Shown here in pieces: positions 45,510 through 57,290 of a stretch of 64,000 nt of DNA. This DNA is from Anaspis maculata (lineage: Eukaryota; Arthropoda; Insecta; Coleoptera; Scraptiidae), in the NCBI GenBank assembly GCA_949128115.1, contig OX421968.1, forward strand, positions 53,585,423-53,649,422. Reading direction: 5' to 3'. The position numbers and the translations under genes were made by a program. Numbering within the stretch: the stretch's first letter is position 1; each line of letters begins with the position of its first letter. A model generated the notes under the pieces. That model saw only the letters and a program-made list of their open reading frames with translations. It was not told where the DNA came from and ran no database searches.

Positions 45510-47514
45510 GGGGTAATTATGCTGTGACAATATTTCGCAAAGTTCTTCTTTTTTTCCTGCAGAGCAAAATTTTCAATCAATGCGCCTCAAATCTCCGTAA
45601 GTCTTCATTCTCGTAACCATCTCTTTCTGTTTATTTTCTTCACAAACCTTATTCAACGTAATTTCATCGAATTTCCCTCGTAAGTCTTTTAGAGTGATGA
45701 AGCAGTACAGACATGGAAGTAGCCGTAGTTGTTTGCTGGTCATTGATCAAAAGAAGTTAAAATTCCTGAACAAATTTTAAAAGAATTGCATTGATATTGG
45801 TCATTTCAAACATCAACTTGATTTTAATTGGTCTAGAAGATGCGGAAATAATTCTAGAGAAAGAAAAATTACACAGGCAGCAAAAAAGTCGTTACATAGA
45901 TTGACGATCGATTGAAAAAAAAAGGGGGAATCAACCAGTTTCAATAGGCTTATGAATGGTTTGCATTGTACCCCAGGTGAAAAAAACCTATATGAAAATA
46001 TCGAGTTGATGTTTCAAATGACCAACATCAATGGACTTGGGTTTAAATTTGTTTCGGATATTGAACTTATTCTCTTGATCAATGACCAGCGAATGGCTAC
46101 ACGGCAACCATCTCCGTACTGCTTTATCACTCTAAAAGACTTACGAGGGAAATTCGATAAAATGACGTTGAAATGAGGTTTGTGAAGAAAACAGAACAAA
46201 AAATGGTTACGAGTATGAAGACTTATGAAGATTTGAAAGCGCATTAATGAGAAATTTTGCTCTGAAGAAAGAAAGAAGTTTTCAAAAGAGTGTCACAAGC
46301 TCAATCAACCCCCCCTTTTTTCGAAAACGACTTTGCATCATTCCAGAGTTGCATCTTTTCAAGGGTTAGTGAACCATTTGTTTTGGAATGATCTTGTGCT
46401 GATACTTTGGAGTGATGAAGTTTTGCTGTTGGCCCAAGAAGTTGAACTTAGTGGCCAAAAGTTACCACGACGAGATATTCAGAAGCTACACCTGCCGAAA
46501 ACTTCCAAAGGAGGGCGCCGGTCTTACTGATCCGGAAAACGTAGAAAATGTGGGAGTACTTTGAGTGATTCCGTTTGTGTCTGGCTTCAAAACGATGAAC
46601 AACATTGTTGAAAATGGTTTCAGCACTGCAAAGGTTGTAGCTGGACCTTACGAAGAGGGCATGAATATATTATAAAAGTGTTTTGGTACAAGGGTGTTAT
46701 CAGAAGCTTCGGAAATTCATGTCATCTCCAAAGCTTGTTGAAGTTCCTCAACAATGGAGGTCTTGGACTCTTATTAGAACAGAAGGGTATGAATCTATCC
46801 ACAGAGATTTTTTTAGATATTGGGAGAGATGCAAAATTAACCGTTTAGACAATTTTAGTTATTCTGAAAATTTGAAAAAACCCGAAGCCAAATTTTTATT
46901 AAGACATTTTCAACTAATAATCTTGAAAATTGAATAATTGCCGTTCGGGATCAGCTACGATTTTGTTAGATACATTCCTGTGCTCCCCAGAACCTCTATT
47001 ACAAGGTACCATCAACAGTTTTTGGTGGCAATTTTGTAAAACTCATTTCTATTTGAAGACACCTGTGAGCAGTTTAGAAACTTTACCACAAATTTTACTT
47101 TTAATTTTATTGTCGAGACGGTTCAGGTGTGCCATCTAAATTGAAGAGTGATTCTTGAAGCATTTTTCCTTAGCTTTTCGAATGCTATAGCAGTTTTTTA
47201 GAGGAGCGTTCAGAAAATGTACTTTTTGATCAAATAACAAAGGGGCACATTTTTTCTAGCCCGGTCCTGGATTTTGACTTACCCGGTATAGCTTCTGGAT
47301 GAGTTTCAACAGAGAAATATTACTGGTAAATTTCAACAAAATATCTCTAGCTGTTTCAGAAATATCGCTTATAAAAGTTTCATACGAAACACACAAAACA
47401 CCCTGTATCTTCGTAACCACTGGAGAAAACAAAATTTCTTCTGTGGATCCTGACTCGCCTCGAAGTCCTCTATCTCCCATTAGCCTTGTAAGGTCATCCA
47501 TAAATTACCCTGTA

Positions 47515-48443
47515 TATCTGTGGAGAAGAAAGAAGAAAGTTCACATTTTTATGAGAGATCAATTTTTCAATTGCATCTTAAATTGCAACACATTTAATTT
47601 GGATGTTTCTTGACTTTCTTGTCGAAACGAGAAGCTATTACAACCGAATTAATTCATGCTGGATGTTGCTAAACAAATTTCACCTGTCAACAACTCACCC
47701 CTACCCCCGTACAAGCCCGCTATAGTTTATAGTTTTTTCCTTAAATGTGAGAAAGTTACTGTACTTTGTTAAAGGAAAGGTACAATTCAGTTTTTTTTTT
47801 TTTTTTTTTTTTTTTTTGTTCAGTTTAGTTGATGAAAATTTGGTGTGGACAGTTTTTATTTGTCAAACAATAAATATTTTTTCAATTGGCTTCAAAAAAT
47901 CAAGTATTATTACGATCAAGTATGTAAAAGGAAAACTAATCAATCAATTTTAACTGAAAGTATGGAAGTAAAATGTTCCAATGTCTTGCACCATCATAAA
48001 AAATGCTCAAAATGTCTGCCATTCACTTCCATACAGCGATAAAGAGAAATCTCAAATTCGGTTTGAACCCGCTGGAATGCAAAATATTAGATTCTTTGAA
48101 GCCAATTAAAATAATGTTTAGTTTGACAAAGAAAAACTGTCTACACCAATTTTTCTATCAACTGAATTGAATTTTACCTTTTACGTTCCCTTTACATTGT
48201 AAAGCAACATTCTCACATAAAAAAAAACTATAGTGGAGCTTGTACCTGGGGTGGAGGTGAGTTGTTGACAGGTACAATTTGTTTAGTAAAATCTAGCATG
48301 AAGTTCCAAGCAATTCGGTTGCAATGGCTTCTTGTTTCGACAAGAAACATCCAAATTAAATGTGTTGCAATTTTATATAATTATTGAAAAATTGATTTCT
48401 CAAAGAGTTGTGAGCTTTTTTCTTTCATTTTCCGCAGATGTAT
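47515..48443. mobile_element. 0.93-kb foldback directly abutting the 5.3-kb element
   Basis: Arms about 47515-47960 and 48000-48443 are complementary: gatcaatttttcaa, ttaaatttggatgtttctt, ggtagaa/ctcac blocks and acagtttttatttgtcaaac all mirror. The centre lies near 47980-48020 (atggaagt/acttccat). A T27 run (47791-47817) is found only in the left arm. Confidence 0.8.
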
Positions 48444-48516
48444 CAAGAATGACATTCTTTTTCAGAAAAAATAAAATAAAAAGATAGGGTGCCATTAAAA
48501 AAATATATTAGGGTCA

Positions 48517-48682
48517 AGGTGCGTTCAGTCAGCTTAATTAGCCGCAAGTTTTAATTTTAGTCGCAAGCGCAGAGATGCCCATTGGCTCTTATGAACCAGC
48601 CTCCTCAGAACAGCCAATGAGCGATGCAGCGCTAACGACTAAAATTGAAACTCGCGGCTAAATAAGCTGACTGAACGCACCT
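48517..48682. mobile_element. 166-bp MITE
   Basis: aggtgcgttcagtcagctta and its complement form about 48-bp terminal inverted repeats. Flanking TTAGGG occurs on both sides (48508-48513 and 48683-48688), an imperfect candidate target duplication. Confidence 0.82.
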
Positions 48683-48689
48683 TTAGGGG

Positions 48690-50430
48690 TGAAACGAATT
48701 GGTCCGCTCCGTTCTTAGTTGTGCCTACCGATGTCGCCCGTGTTACTTATTGACACTGTGAAATTTGAAATCCACCACCAGTGGAACAGTGGAATTAACG
48801 TCAAAAATATAGATCGCAACCCTGCACAGTTTATATGGTTTATGGGATTCTAAAAGTTTAGCTCAAATCTTGGATCGGCCCAAGATTTAATGAAGAAGGT
48901 AAGGTGCTCAATTAAAATTTAGAGTTTTTAACTTGCACAAGCTAGAAGGAGGTTATCTGAGAATAGTGAGGCTGGATTGCTTGAACATGAAAGGCGGAAA
49001 TGATAGAAGGTTTCCAAAACCGGCAACTACCTAGACTGCTCATAAGCTTCAGTCATTCTCTATTTTTTTTCTCTTAAGGTAGGATGAGTACTGAGTAGGT
49101 ATAGGAAGGTGGTAGGACTGATAGGTAAGGTGATAGATGTAACTTAAGAACTGATTAAAATTCTCGAATGCCAGAACTTGGATGCCGTATTCAAATGGCA
49201 ACGCCTCAGATTTGGAACACTTTCTGTTCTTGCGGCGTTGACTGTTAACTTCGGGAACGGGGTCGTCGGTGATCGGTTTGGCTTTTGGGATTAGCGGGGG
49301 CCGGTTTTGTTCCGACTGCGGCAGTGGCACGTTACATTAATTTAGACGTGATGAAATTTTTGTTGAAATTTAATTAATGCTAGTGGAACGGCATAGAGTG
49401 CAGATTATAATTAATTGCGGGGCGCTAAGTAATTAATATATCGACATACGTCGATATGGCATCAACCCAGGTCATTGTGTGACGGTGTTAGTTCGTTAAT
49501 TCCCGTCAAGCAGGAATCAAAAGAACGATTATTATGATAGAACCAGCCTCATTTTAAGTGCTCATTCTTGACACATCCATGATCCATGTAAATGTGGTAA
49601 TTTGTCACGCGTCCGAAGTGGCGGTGGTAGGTACACCCACACACTCTCACACTCGCACACCTCCATAGAATAGAGGCGAATATGATGCAATAAAATACAA
49701 CATCGTATCACTACTATGCGAGTCGCCGCAATTTCTGCTGAACGTTTGCGGAATATGTGAAAGGCGCATTATATAGCTTTGTAAAACATATCTTCGTATG
49801 TATGTGATCGTACGCATGCAAGCGTTTCAACGTTGGGGTACATCGCCGTGGTGGTTCCAATTTTGACGATTCTGCTGCCAGTTGCACGGCATGATTGTGC
49901 GGTGCGGCACGGGGCAATTTCGTCAATCAAACACACAAGTCAGAATCAACCGATGTAATGAGAAAAGTTTTCCTGATTTAATTATCTATGACAGCGTGAA
50001 ATGTAAATTATGTAAATATAATAAAGCTTAATTTAGAGATATTGAATTATGCAAAGATACAAATATTACGTTCGCTGCAGGCTGCAAGAAACATTGGCAT
50101 CACTGATAAAACCGAATTTAGATATATGATTGCATTCGTGAGCTAGTACCTATGTGCCACGTTATTGGTCTGGTCTGAAGTAAATACTAATAAACAAGGG
50201 GAAAAAAGTTCCAAGGAGAATAAGATCGTTTTGCCGAAGGATTATATCGACTAATCGAGGCGCGGTTTAGCTCCGACTCCCTTATGAATAAAAGAATATA
50301 TGACCTTTTATTACAACAGTTCAGTTTCAGTTTAATCATGGAATAATCCGTATTATTTCAAAATTCGATTTCTTATTCTAAAAGCAATCTCCCTTGGCAA
50401 ACTCCCTTCAATCCATGAAACGAACACACA
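48690..50430. other. Intergenic; possible minus-strand exon at 49170-49306
   Basis: On the minus strand, an AG at about 49308 (ctgccgcag) is followed by a frame reading SEQNRPPLIPKAKP, VPEVNSQRRKNRK and EALPFEYGIQ with C/G-rich third positions, unlike the AT-rich surroundings. There is no ATG, homology or second exon to support it. The rest of the stretch shows nothing recognisable. Confidence 0.2.
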
Positions 50431-50433
50431 TCC

Positions 50434-50437
50434 CCCC

Positions 50438-50480
<43 letters not shown>

Positions 50481-50490
50481 ACACAGACAC
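50434..50490 (+). repeat. (CA)n microsatellite
   Basis: C-run then about twenty CA units with a few interruptions (acacat, acagac). Confidence 0.95.
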
Positions 50491-51002
50491 TAACACACAC
50501 CATACAACCAGACATGCCACAAACATTTTATCCTCTTCTCCACATTTTCGGCTTCATTTAGCGCCATTTCAAAAATCATCTTTCAAAAACTTTTGTCGGC
50601 TTCATCCTAATTAAATTACTATTCTAAAATTTACCGAAACCGTCCAAATCGTCTAACATATTCACGGCAATAATATACAGGTGTCCCAGGAAGTAATAAC
50701 CGACATGACTTGAGGGTAGATCGAGGGGTAGATGGACTTTTTCAAGGCAAATCAGAATCTACATTCGAAATTTTTCTGACCTATTCTGTTTTTGTATACA
50801 GGATGATTTGTGTTCAATCGAAAAGTTTGATTGGCCATATCTCAGTAATATTAAAATCAATAGAATCTAACGTATATTGGTTAAATCTTAAAACTACACC
50901 ACAATTTTTGTATTTTTTTTTACCAACCGGTTTCGTCTTTCGGCATCGTCAGGGCTCTGTAATTAGCTGTATGAAATAAATTGATATGAAATTTGATAAA
51001 AG

Positions 51003-51524
51003 CTTACTTACTTCTTTTTTGAAGAAATTTGTAAAAGTTTTGACATGACTTTTTGAATCACTAGAAATTTTAAGATTAAAACATTATCGAAATTACCAAT
51101 ACCTAAATGAGCAAACTGAAGGTTTAGAAAGAGCCAAAACAATTAAAATTTTACTAGATGCTGAGTACATCTATCTTAATCAATGGAAAATATTTATTAT
51201 AAATAAAATCAATTAAATTTCAGAAAATGGTTCAATTAAAATATTAATTTTGGAGATTTAAGATAGTAAATTTATTTTTTCTGCTGTTTTAAAAGTGAAC
51301 TTTTTTCAGTTTACAAGATTAATATTTTATTTAAACTATTAAATCCACTTTTTTCAAATCTTCTATTCTCAAAATTTAAATTTATAATGACTTTTATGTT
51401 ATCTTGAACCAACTGTTTTTCATGTCAATTAAATTAATTATTACTTATGTCAATTAAATTATTTTTGACAAATGTCAAAACTTTTACAAATTTCTTCGAA
51501 AAAGAATAAGTATCTTGTAAATAA
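51003..51524. repeat. Small foldback
   Basis: gcttacttacttcttttttg..tttgtaaaagttttgaca at the left end is complementary to tgtcaaaacttttacaaa..agtatc at the right. Confidence 0.65.
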
Positions 51525-51531
51525 ACTGCTC

Positions 51532-53374
51532 GTCAAAAGTTAAGCATAGACCAAAATTTGCTCCAATTTCAAGTAAGGATTTCTTCGGGAAAAGATATCT
51601 GATTTGAAAAAAATGTATGGTGCTTGGTAGAGCCTTTCTTCAGCTACAAGACGCTATGTCGATTTACGTCACCATTGACTTTGTCCATGATATACAGGAT
51701 GCCAAAGAAGGAGTGTCAAAAGTGTTAATTTTTGAAGTCGTGGAACTTTTTTAGAAAAAATTCCGGATTTTTTTTCTCTTGTGCTTTAGAAAGCGTATAT
51801 CAATATCTCGAAACGGTTTTTGACTTTTAATCGTATTTTGTTTTTTCAAAGAGTTCTTGATTTTTTTGTGAAATTTAGATTCTTTGATGCAGAACTCGCT
51901 AGAGCAGTTGCTTTTTCTTGAAAATTCACAGAAACGTACACAGTTGCTGGATGAATTATACCATGAGAAAATTGACCTCATGGACCTCCAGAAGAGGTCA
52001 TCCCCTGGACCTCTTCAGGGGAGATGCCCAATGAAGCATGCTGCGACATAATTTTGACACTTATTGAACCCAGCATGGATAAAAATGCAACACTTGTAAC
52101 CATACGTTGGATCAAAATTACCATGGTTACCAATTAGTCCCATCATGGGTGATTTTGTTACTGCCCAAGTCATTGAAAATTTTCAGAAGTGATATCTCCT
52201 AGACAAACAGGGATAGAGCCATAAGTCTTTTTTTGATTTCAATCGGACACATTATTGGTCATTCAAGCATGATGTGCAAATTTTTCACATTTATACTTTT
52301 TCAGTGGTGGTGGGAAATTTTGACGTTTGTCATGTCAGAATTTTTTTTTTTGTGCTTGTCATCATTAAAATGTCAACATGAATGTAATCTACCACTTCTA
52401 TATCAGTAGTGAAAACAAAAGACCTACAAAGGTTTTCTCAGTAAACCTGGACTTTGAGGAAGAAAAACACCGAACGCAAACTTGAAAATCATCAGCTGAA
52501 ACTGACAGTATACATTCATGTTGACATTTCAATGATGACAAGTACAAGAAAAAAGTTTTGACATGACAAACGTCAAAATTACCCCCCACCACTGAAAAAG
52601 TATAAACGTGAAAAATTTGCACATTATGCTCGAATGACCAATAATGTGTCCGATTGAAATCAAAAAAAGAATTATGGCTCTATCTCTACTCGTCTAGGAG
52701 ATATCACTTTTGAAAATTTCCAGTAACTTGGGCAGTAACAAAATCACTAATGATGGGACTAATTGGTAACCATGGTGATTTTGATGCAACGTATGGTTAC
52801 AAGTCTTGCATTTTCATCCATGCTGGGTTCAATAAGTGTCAAAGTGATGTCGCAGCATGCGTCATTGGGCATCTCTCCTGAAGAGGTCCAGAGGATGACC
52901 TCTTCTGGAGGTCCATGAGGTCAATTTTCTCATGGTATAATTCATCCAGCAACTGTGTACGTTTCTGTGAATTTTCAAGAAAAAGCAACTGCTCTAGCAA
53001 ATTCTGCATAAAAAAATCTAAATTTCACAAAAAAATCAAGAACTCTTTGAAAAAACAAAATACGATCAAAAGTCAAAAACCGTTCCAAGATATCGATATT
53101 CGCTTTCTAAGACTGAAGAGAAAAAAAATCTGAAATTTTTCTGAAAAAAGTTCCACGACTTCAAAAATTAACACTTTTGACACTCCTTCTTTGGCATCCT
53201 GTATATCATGGACAAAGTCAATGGTGCCGTAAGTCGACATAGCGTCTTGCAGCTGAAGAAAAGTTCTACCAGCCACCATAAACTTTTTTCAAATCGGATA
53301 TTTTTTCCCCAATATATCCATGCTTGAAATGGGAGCAAATTTTGCTCTATGCTTAACTTTTGACGAGCAGTTTA
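51532..53374. mobile_element. 1.84-kb foldback with ~0.9-kb arms
   Basis: Ends taaactgctcgtcaaaagtt (51532) and the complement ending at 53374; TA at both tips fits a mariner-type target. The arms pair almost to the centre (about 52450), through ggtccatgagg-type blocks, gatgggactaattggtaacc and ctagg/gatatcac. Mirror-image short ORFs in the arms (51751-51981 minus, 52915-53133 plus) give nearly the same 70-odd residues but no known domain. Confidence 0.88.
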
Positions 53375-53702
53375 TTATACAGTAAGCTTCTATCAAATTT
53401 TATACCAATTTATTTCATACAACTAATTACAGAGCCCTGACGGTGCCGAAAAGCGAAACCGGTTGGTAAAAGAAAAATACAAAAATTGTGGTGTAGTTCT
53501 AAGATTTAACCAATATACGTTCAACTTTATACAACAGCACTACAAGACTAAATGGATTTTTACTTATTTATCAATAGAATCGATTGAAATTTTGCAGGTA
53601 TATTCTAGAACCAAAGGCCTTTGTAGCGCCTTATTCATTTATGAAAAAAATTGGTTGTGTCACCCCAAAACTTTCCCGACTAGTATCCAGGAACCTATGT
53701 AA

Positions 53703-53839
53703 TAGTGCTATTCTGCAAAAAATAACATTCCATAAACGCTCTGTTATGAAAAAAACCGTGTCGGCCATTGGCTGTTGCCTGAGTATAATAACAACGTAAC
53801 AGAGCCTTTATGGAATGTAATTTTTTAGAGAATCGCACT
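53703..53839. mobile_element. 137-bp MITE inside repeat J
   Basis: agtgctattct and agaatcgcact begin ~43-bp terminal inverted repeats (cattccataaa..ctctgtta). The J copy at 20.7 kb is continuous at this point, so it is an insertion; candidate target duplication GTAA. Confidence 0.82.
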
Positions 53840-54249
53840 GTAAATTTTTGTTCGAAACGTGCTTTCGGGTGGGAAGTTGGAATTAGAAAAAAAGATTAAA
53901 AATTATTCCCAGGAGATTGAAAATGTTGTCAGGGCAAGTTGAATTTTCGGGGAAAACATCAAATCTTATTCCAAATCATCTTATTGTAAAAATTGTTAAT
54001 CAAGGCTTCACCTCGGGCTTCACTTTAAACTCAACCATTCAAGTCCGGTCTCGAGACTCCAGGCCGGTTTTACATTTTCAACCGGAAAATTCCCGGGAAA
54101 TTGGGAAAAGAAGGTTGGAAAATGTTCAAGAGCAAGTTTCTCTTGTTTAAAAAAAAATGGCGCAAATTGTTCACGGGATAAAATGTTGGGAAATTTGCAG
54201 TTTTCCTAGAGAGGAAAACTCGAAAACCGTGAGTCCGATTTCAATAGTA

Positions 54250-55080
54250 TATTACATACCGAGGCGGGAAGCGAGTTATTACTGCGGAGGGCAAAATATT
54301 GCTGCCGGGGCGCTAGCCTGACGCAGTGATAACCGTTTTCGCCGAGGTATGTATGCTATTTTACTGACAAATGTTCGATACCTATTATTATTAGCAATGC
54401 ATATAAGCCACAGTAATTATTATTGTGTTGAAAATCGTCTTTATCAAGTGAGCGCTTCGCGACAGTGCCTTTCACTTTGACGTATTGACAATCTGACAAG
54501 AAAACAAGTCATAGCCAATTATTCTTTTGAAAGTAACTGATCATGTATGAACCAGACATAGAAATGTTTGATCTCACGCCTCCTGAATCTCGGCAAGCGG
54601 CCAAAGAAGCTACGGCAAATCTAATAGCTACCCAAAAACAGTCGCGATCGATACGAGAAAGGATTTCTTCTTGAGGAAATAGAAGCCCGGAACATGTTGG
54701 GGCTACGGGCTACCTATTCCATGCTGAAATGCTTGGTGAAAATAAGTGTCAAAACTGACATCTCGCAATCCCAGACTCCAAGCATTTCTGAAAATGTGAG
54801 TCATCCACTTCACTTCCCTCTCAATAATCACATGCCGTGTACCTAAAAAGGCCAATAGAATATTTTTTTGGATAAAATCACGCCAAAACATAACCTGGAA
54901 CGAAACAAACAGCGATCTGTCAAGTGTCATGTGGATGCAATTTTTGCACGCAATCACGTCAAAGACCAGCGATCATAGAAGGCTAGGTTTTTCTGTCCAA
55001 GAGATGGAACACATACGTTACCTACTTCTTAGAAGTCTGAAATGAATCAGTTACTATGTTGATTGTCAGTAAAAAAATTT
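54250..55080 (+). mobile_element. ~830-bp insertion in J with possible Crypton-like remnant
   Basis: Defined by comparison with the uninterrupted J copy. Near its left end, acataccgaggcg and cgccgaggtatgt are inverted (54254-54351); ttttactgacaa (54359) and ttgtcagtaaaa (about 55064) are also inverted. From the ATG at 54543 it reads MYEPDIEMFDLTPPESRQ and AKEATANL, then, after a frame break near 54650, RYEKGF and GLRATYSMLKCLVKI. This arrangement recalls the N-terminus of Crypton/KIAA1958-type tyrosine-recombinase proteins, but no recombinase active site is present. Treat the identification as tentative. Confidence 0.35.
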
Positions 55081-55579
55081 CCTGCAAAAAATTTTCAATC
55101 TTTTCTCCAACTTTCATTCCCAGCATGTCTGCACCTAAAATGAATATTTCGTGGGGCTCACTGCATGTCGAAGTTTGCAGTGCATTTTTTCAAATTCACA
55201 GAATGTGCAAGCTTCATTTTGAAAAAATTACGGTCGGAAACCCGGAACCGTGTCGATTTTTAAAACAGGCCTACACGACGCCCAATCCAATCTACTTGTA
55301 ATATCAGTCGGAATTTTCCAGAAAAAAGTCGATCCCCGAGCAGGAATGAATTTTTGAGTGGAGTCCTACTACAAAAGCGAGCCGTTCTGGTCAAAACCAG
55401 GGCGAGAGGCCGTCAAGGGTGGCAACGGCTAGGAGAAATCTTGATAATTCATAACGCTCGACTGGGAAATGGTGTAAAATCGCAATTGCAGACCTTATTT
55501 GACTCCTTTGTTGTGTTGCTTCCTGCCAATTTTGGTTTCAATCCGTTGGATAGATTTTGAACAATTAAATGGTAAAGTT

Positions 55580-55920
55580 TTGAACTCTGACATTTTCTAT
55601 TATTTGACAGATGACAGATAGCGCGATACTTTCAACTGTTCTGAACACAGTTTTTCAGGGGCTTTCAAATGACATATTGCAAGTCAAGTTCCGTGAGATA
55701 TAGCTTCTGACATCTGTGACACTTCCGTTTGACAGATGACAGCCAAAAACTAATGGGCTCTTTCCAGAAAAGAACCGTGTCTGTATACCAAATTTCAAGT
55801 CGATCCAGTCAACGGTTCGGCAGTTATCGTGGAAGATCACAAACAGACACACACACAGACACACAGACATCATTCTGAAAATGGTCTTAATCGTCTTGGG
55901 GGAACTCAAAACTGATATAT
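55580..55920 (+). repeat. Dispersed repeat with (CA)n-like tail
   Basis: Bases 55630-55760 resemble 34650-34780. A cagacacacacacagacacacag tract at about 55852-55871 is followed by catcattctgaaaatggt. Confidence 0.55.
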
Positions 55921-55989
55921 TATTATCCGGTGAAATCTCAAAACTTTTTTTTTGCACGATTACAATACTTCCCCTTCCATGTTGGTGGG

Positions 55990-56690
55990 GGGTCGGGAAA
56001 GTGATGAAATAGAAAACCAAATCTCGTCTCCAGTAACTTTTCTTGTGAATAAATGTTTTTGGGAAGGACTTTTTCCAGAAGAACTCAAACAGGCTAAGGT
56101 GATACCTCTTCAAAAAAAAAATCAGGCTCAACCAGTTTGGATAGCTACCGCCCAATTTCAATTCTTCCGACCTTTTCCAAATTATTCGAAACAGCAATCA
56201 AGAGTCGTCTAGTGAAGTTCTTCGAGAAAAACAAATTTCCAACTAAATCGTAACACGGATTCAGACACAAAAATCAACAACAAATGCCCTACTGGAAGTT
56301 CTTGATAAGATCACGGTGGCGCTGGATGATCGGGTTGAGGCTCAGATAGCTCTCTGCGACCTTAGTAAAGCCTTCGACTTAGTTCACATCATACACTTTT
56401 AAGGAAACTAAAACACAATGGTGTGAGAAGAGGCTTGCCATATCAACTGGTGGCCTCATACCTGGCAAACCGTAAACAGGTGGTCATCATGAATGGCGAG
56501 ATCTCAGAGTCAAAAATCACCTCCACGGGTGTACCGCAGGGCTCCATCCTGGGGCCAGTCTTCTCCAGATGAATGATTTACCAGCAAACGTGAGAGTTTG
56601 GATGAGCTGCCAGTTCGCTGATGATAAATCCTTTCTGATGAAAGGGAGAGATCAACTTGAGCTGTCTCGCAATAACCAGAAATCTTTCAG
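55990..56690 (+). pseudogene. Broken reverse-transcriptase fragment of a third LINE
   Basis: Pieces of one RT in different frames and in the right order: FPEELKQAKVIP, then HGFRHK, LCDLSKAFD (catalytic Asp region, near 56355), STGVPQGSILGPVF (near 56525) and QFADD (near 56615). Endonuclease and C-terminal parts are absent. At least four frameshifts or stops occur in 0.7 kb, so this is an old copy. The motif wording differs from the other two LINEs, so it is a separate family. Confidence 0.75.
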
Positions 56691-56990
56691 GAATGTTTTT
56701 GAAAATTTGATTTCAAATCACTCAAACGCTATTCCAGATGGTGGAACAAAGTCACAATTTCAATTTTGATGTTCTACCAAACTAAGGATAATTTCAGGAG
56801 ATTTTCCGGGAACATGAATTTTGGTAGGAATCTGCGGTACCAAATTTATGTATCCAGAAAATTCTCCTGAAATTATCCTTGGTTAGTTAGGGCACTACAA
56901 TTAAAATAATGACTTTGTTTGACCATCTGGAACAGCCTTCCACTCGATTTTAAAAATATTCCTGAAAATTTTCCGGTAATATCTTTCTTT
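56680..56990. mobile_element. ~0.3-kb foldback MITE following the RT fragment
   Basis: aaatctttcaggaatgtttt and ttccagatggt-gaacaaagtc on the left mirror gactttgtttgaccatctgg and aaaaatattcctgaaaat on the right; the inner arms ggataatttcaggaga/tctcctgaaattatcc are perfect. Confidence 0.75.
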
Positions 56991-57290
56991 CAAATCAACT
57001 AAATTAGTGCCAAGCAATTTCGGAAACGCATTTTGTAGCATTTTTTGTGTAGCTTCCGAATAAGAGATCAGACTTTGAAAAAATCTATACAGGATGACTT
57101 TTTTCAACAGAATTTCGAAAAACAAAATTTTGGGTACGGTCCTGTATTCATTTCATGAATGAATAGGACACTACAAGAATACTACACTTAAGAATATACC
57201 TGCAAAATTATTATCGATTCTATTGATCTATTCGTGAGACATGGCCAATCAAACTTTTCGGTTGAACACATAAATCAACCTGTATATCGG

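Larger units (their letters stand above)
42191..47514. mobile_element. 5.3-kb inverted-repeat element with nested insertions
   Basis: The ends tacagggtga (42191) and taccctgta (47514) begin arms of about 450 bp (to about 42600 and from about 47070), matching through gctaatgggagatagagg, cgaggcgagtcaggatcc and tttccagtaatatttctct-type blocks. Inner arms also pair: 44000-44690 against 46290-47060. Differences between the arms are explained by three insertions in the left half: 42619-42898, 42910-43970 and 44695-45509. Both inner arms keep short open frames (44181-44414 minus, 46683-46937 plus) with similar products that I do not recognise. No transposase is visible. Confidence 0.8.
53652..55300 (+). 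repeat. Dispersed repeat family J, copy 3 (interrupted)
   Basis: Matches 20690-21250 in two parts (53652-54245 and 55090-55300), split by about 830 bases beginning near 54250, and with a small MITE at 53703-53839. Similarity is roughly 80-85% by eye. Confidence 0.7.
50766..57290. mobile_element. Outer inverted-repeat complex with nested insertions
   Basis: Block 50850-51007 (including ccaaccggtttcgtctttcgg and gggctctgtaattag) is inverted at 53383-53530. The adjoining block 50766-50870 (gttcaatcgaaaagtttgattggc) is inverted at 57180-57290, and 53575-53610 is also inverted near 57195-57225. The simplest reading is a foldback element opened by at least two insertions: 51003-53374 in the core and 53640 to about 57170 in the right arm. 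Confidence 0.65.

Noticed and set aside
49049..49330. 93-codon minus-strand frame as a whole gene
   Set aside because: No ATG, no homology and the second half is low-complexity; only a weak exon hint is retained.
51751..53133. Mirror-image 70-residue ORFs as a duplicated gene
   Set aside because: They lie in the arms of a foldback element and are explained by arm symmetry; no domain or start signal supports translation.
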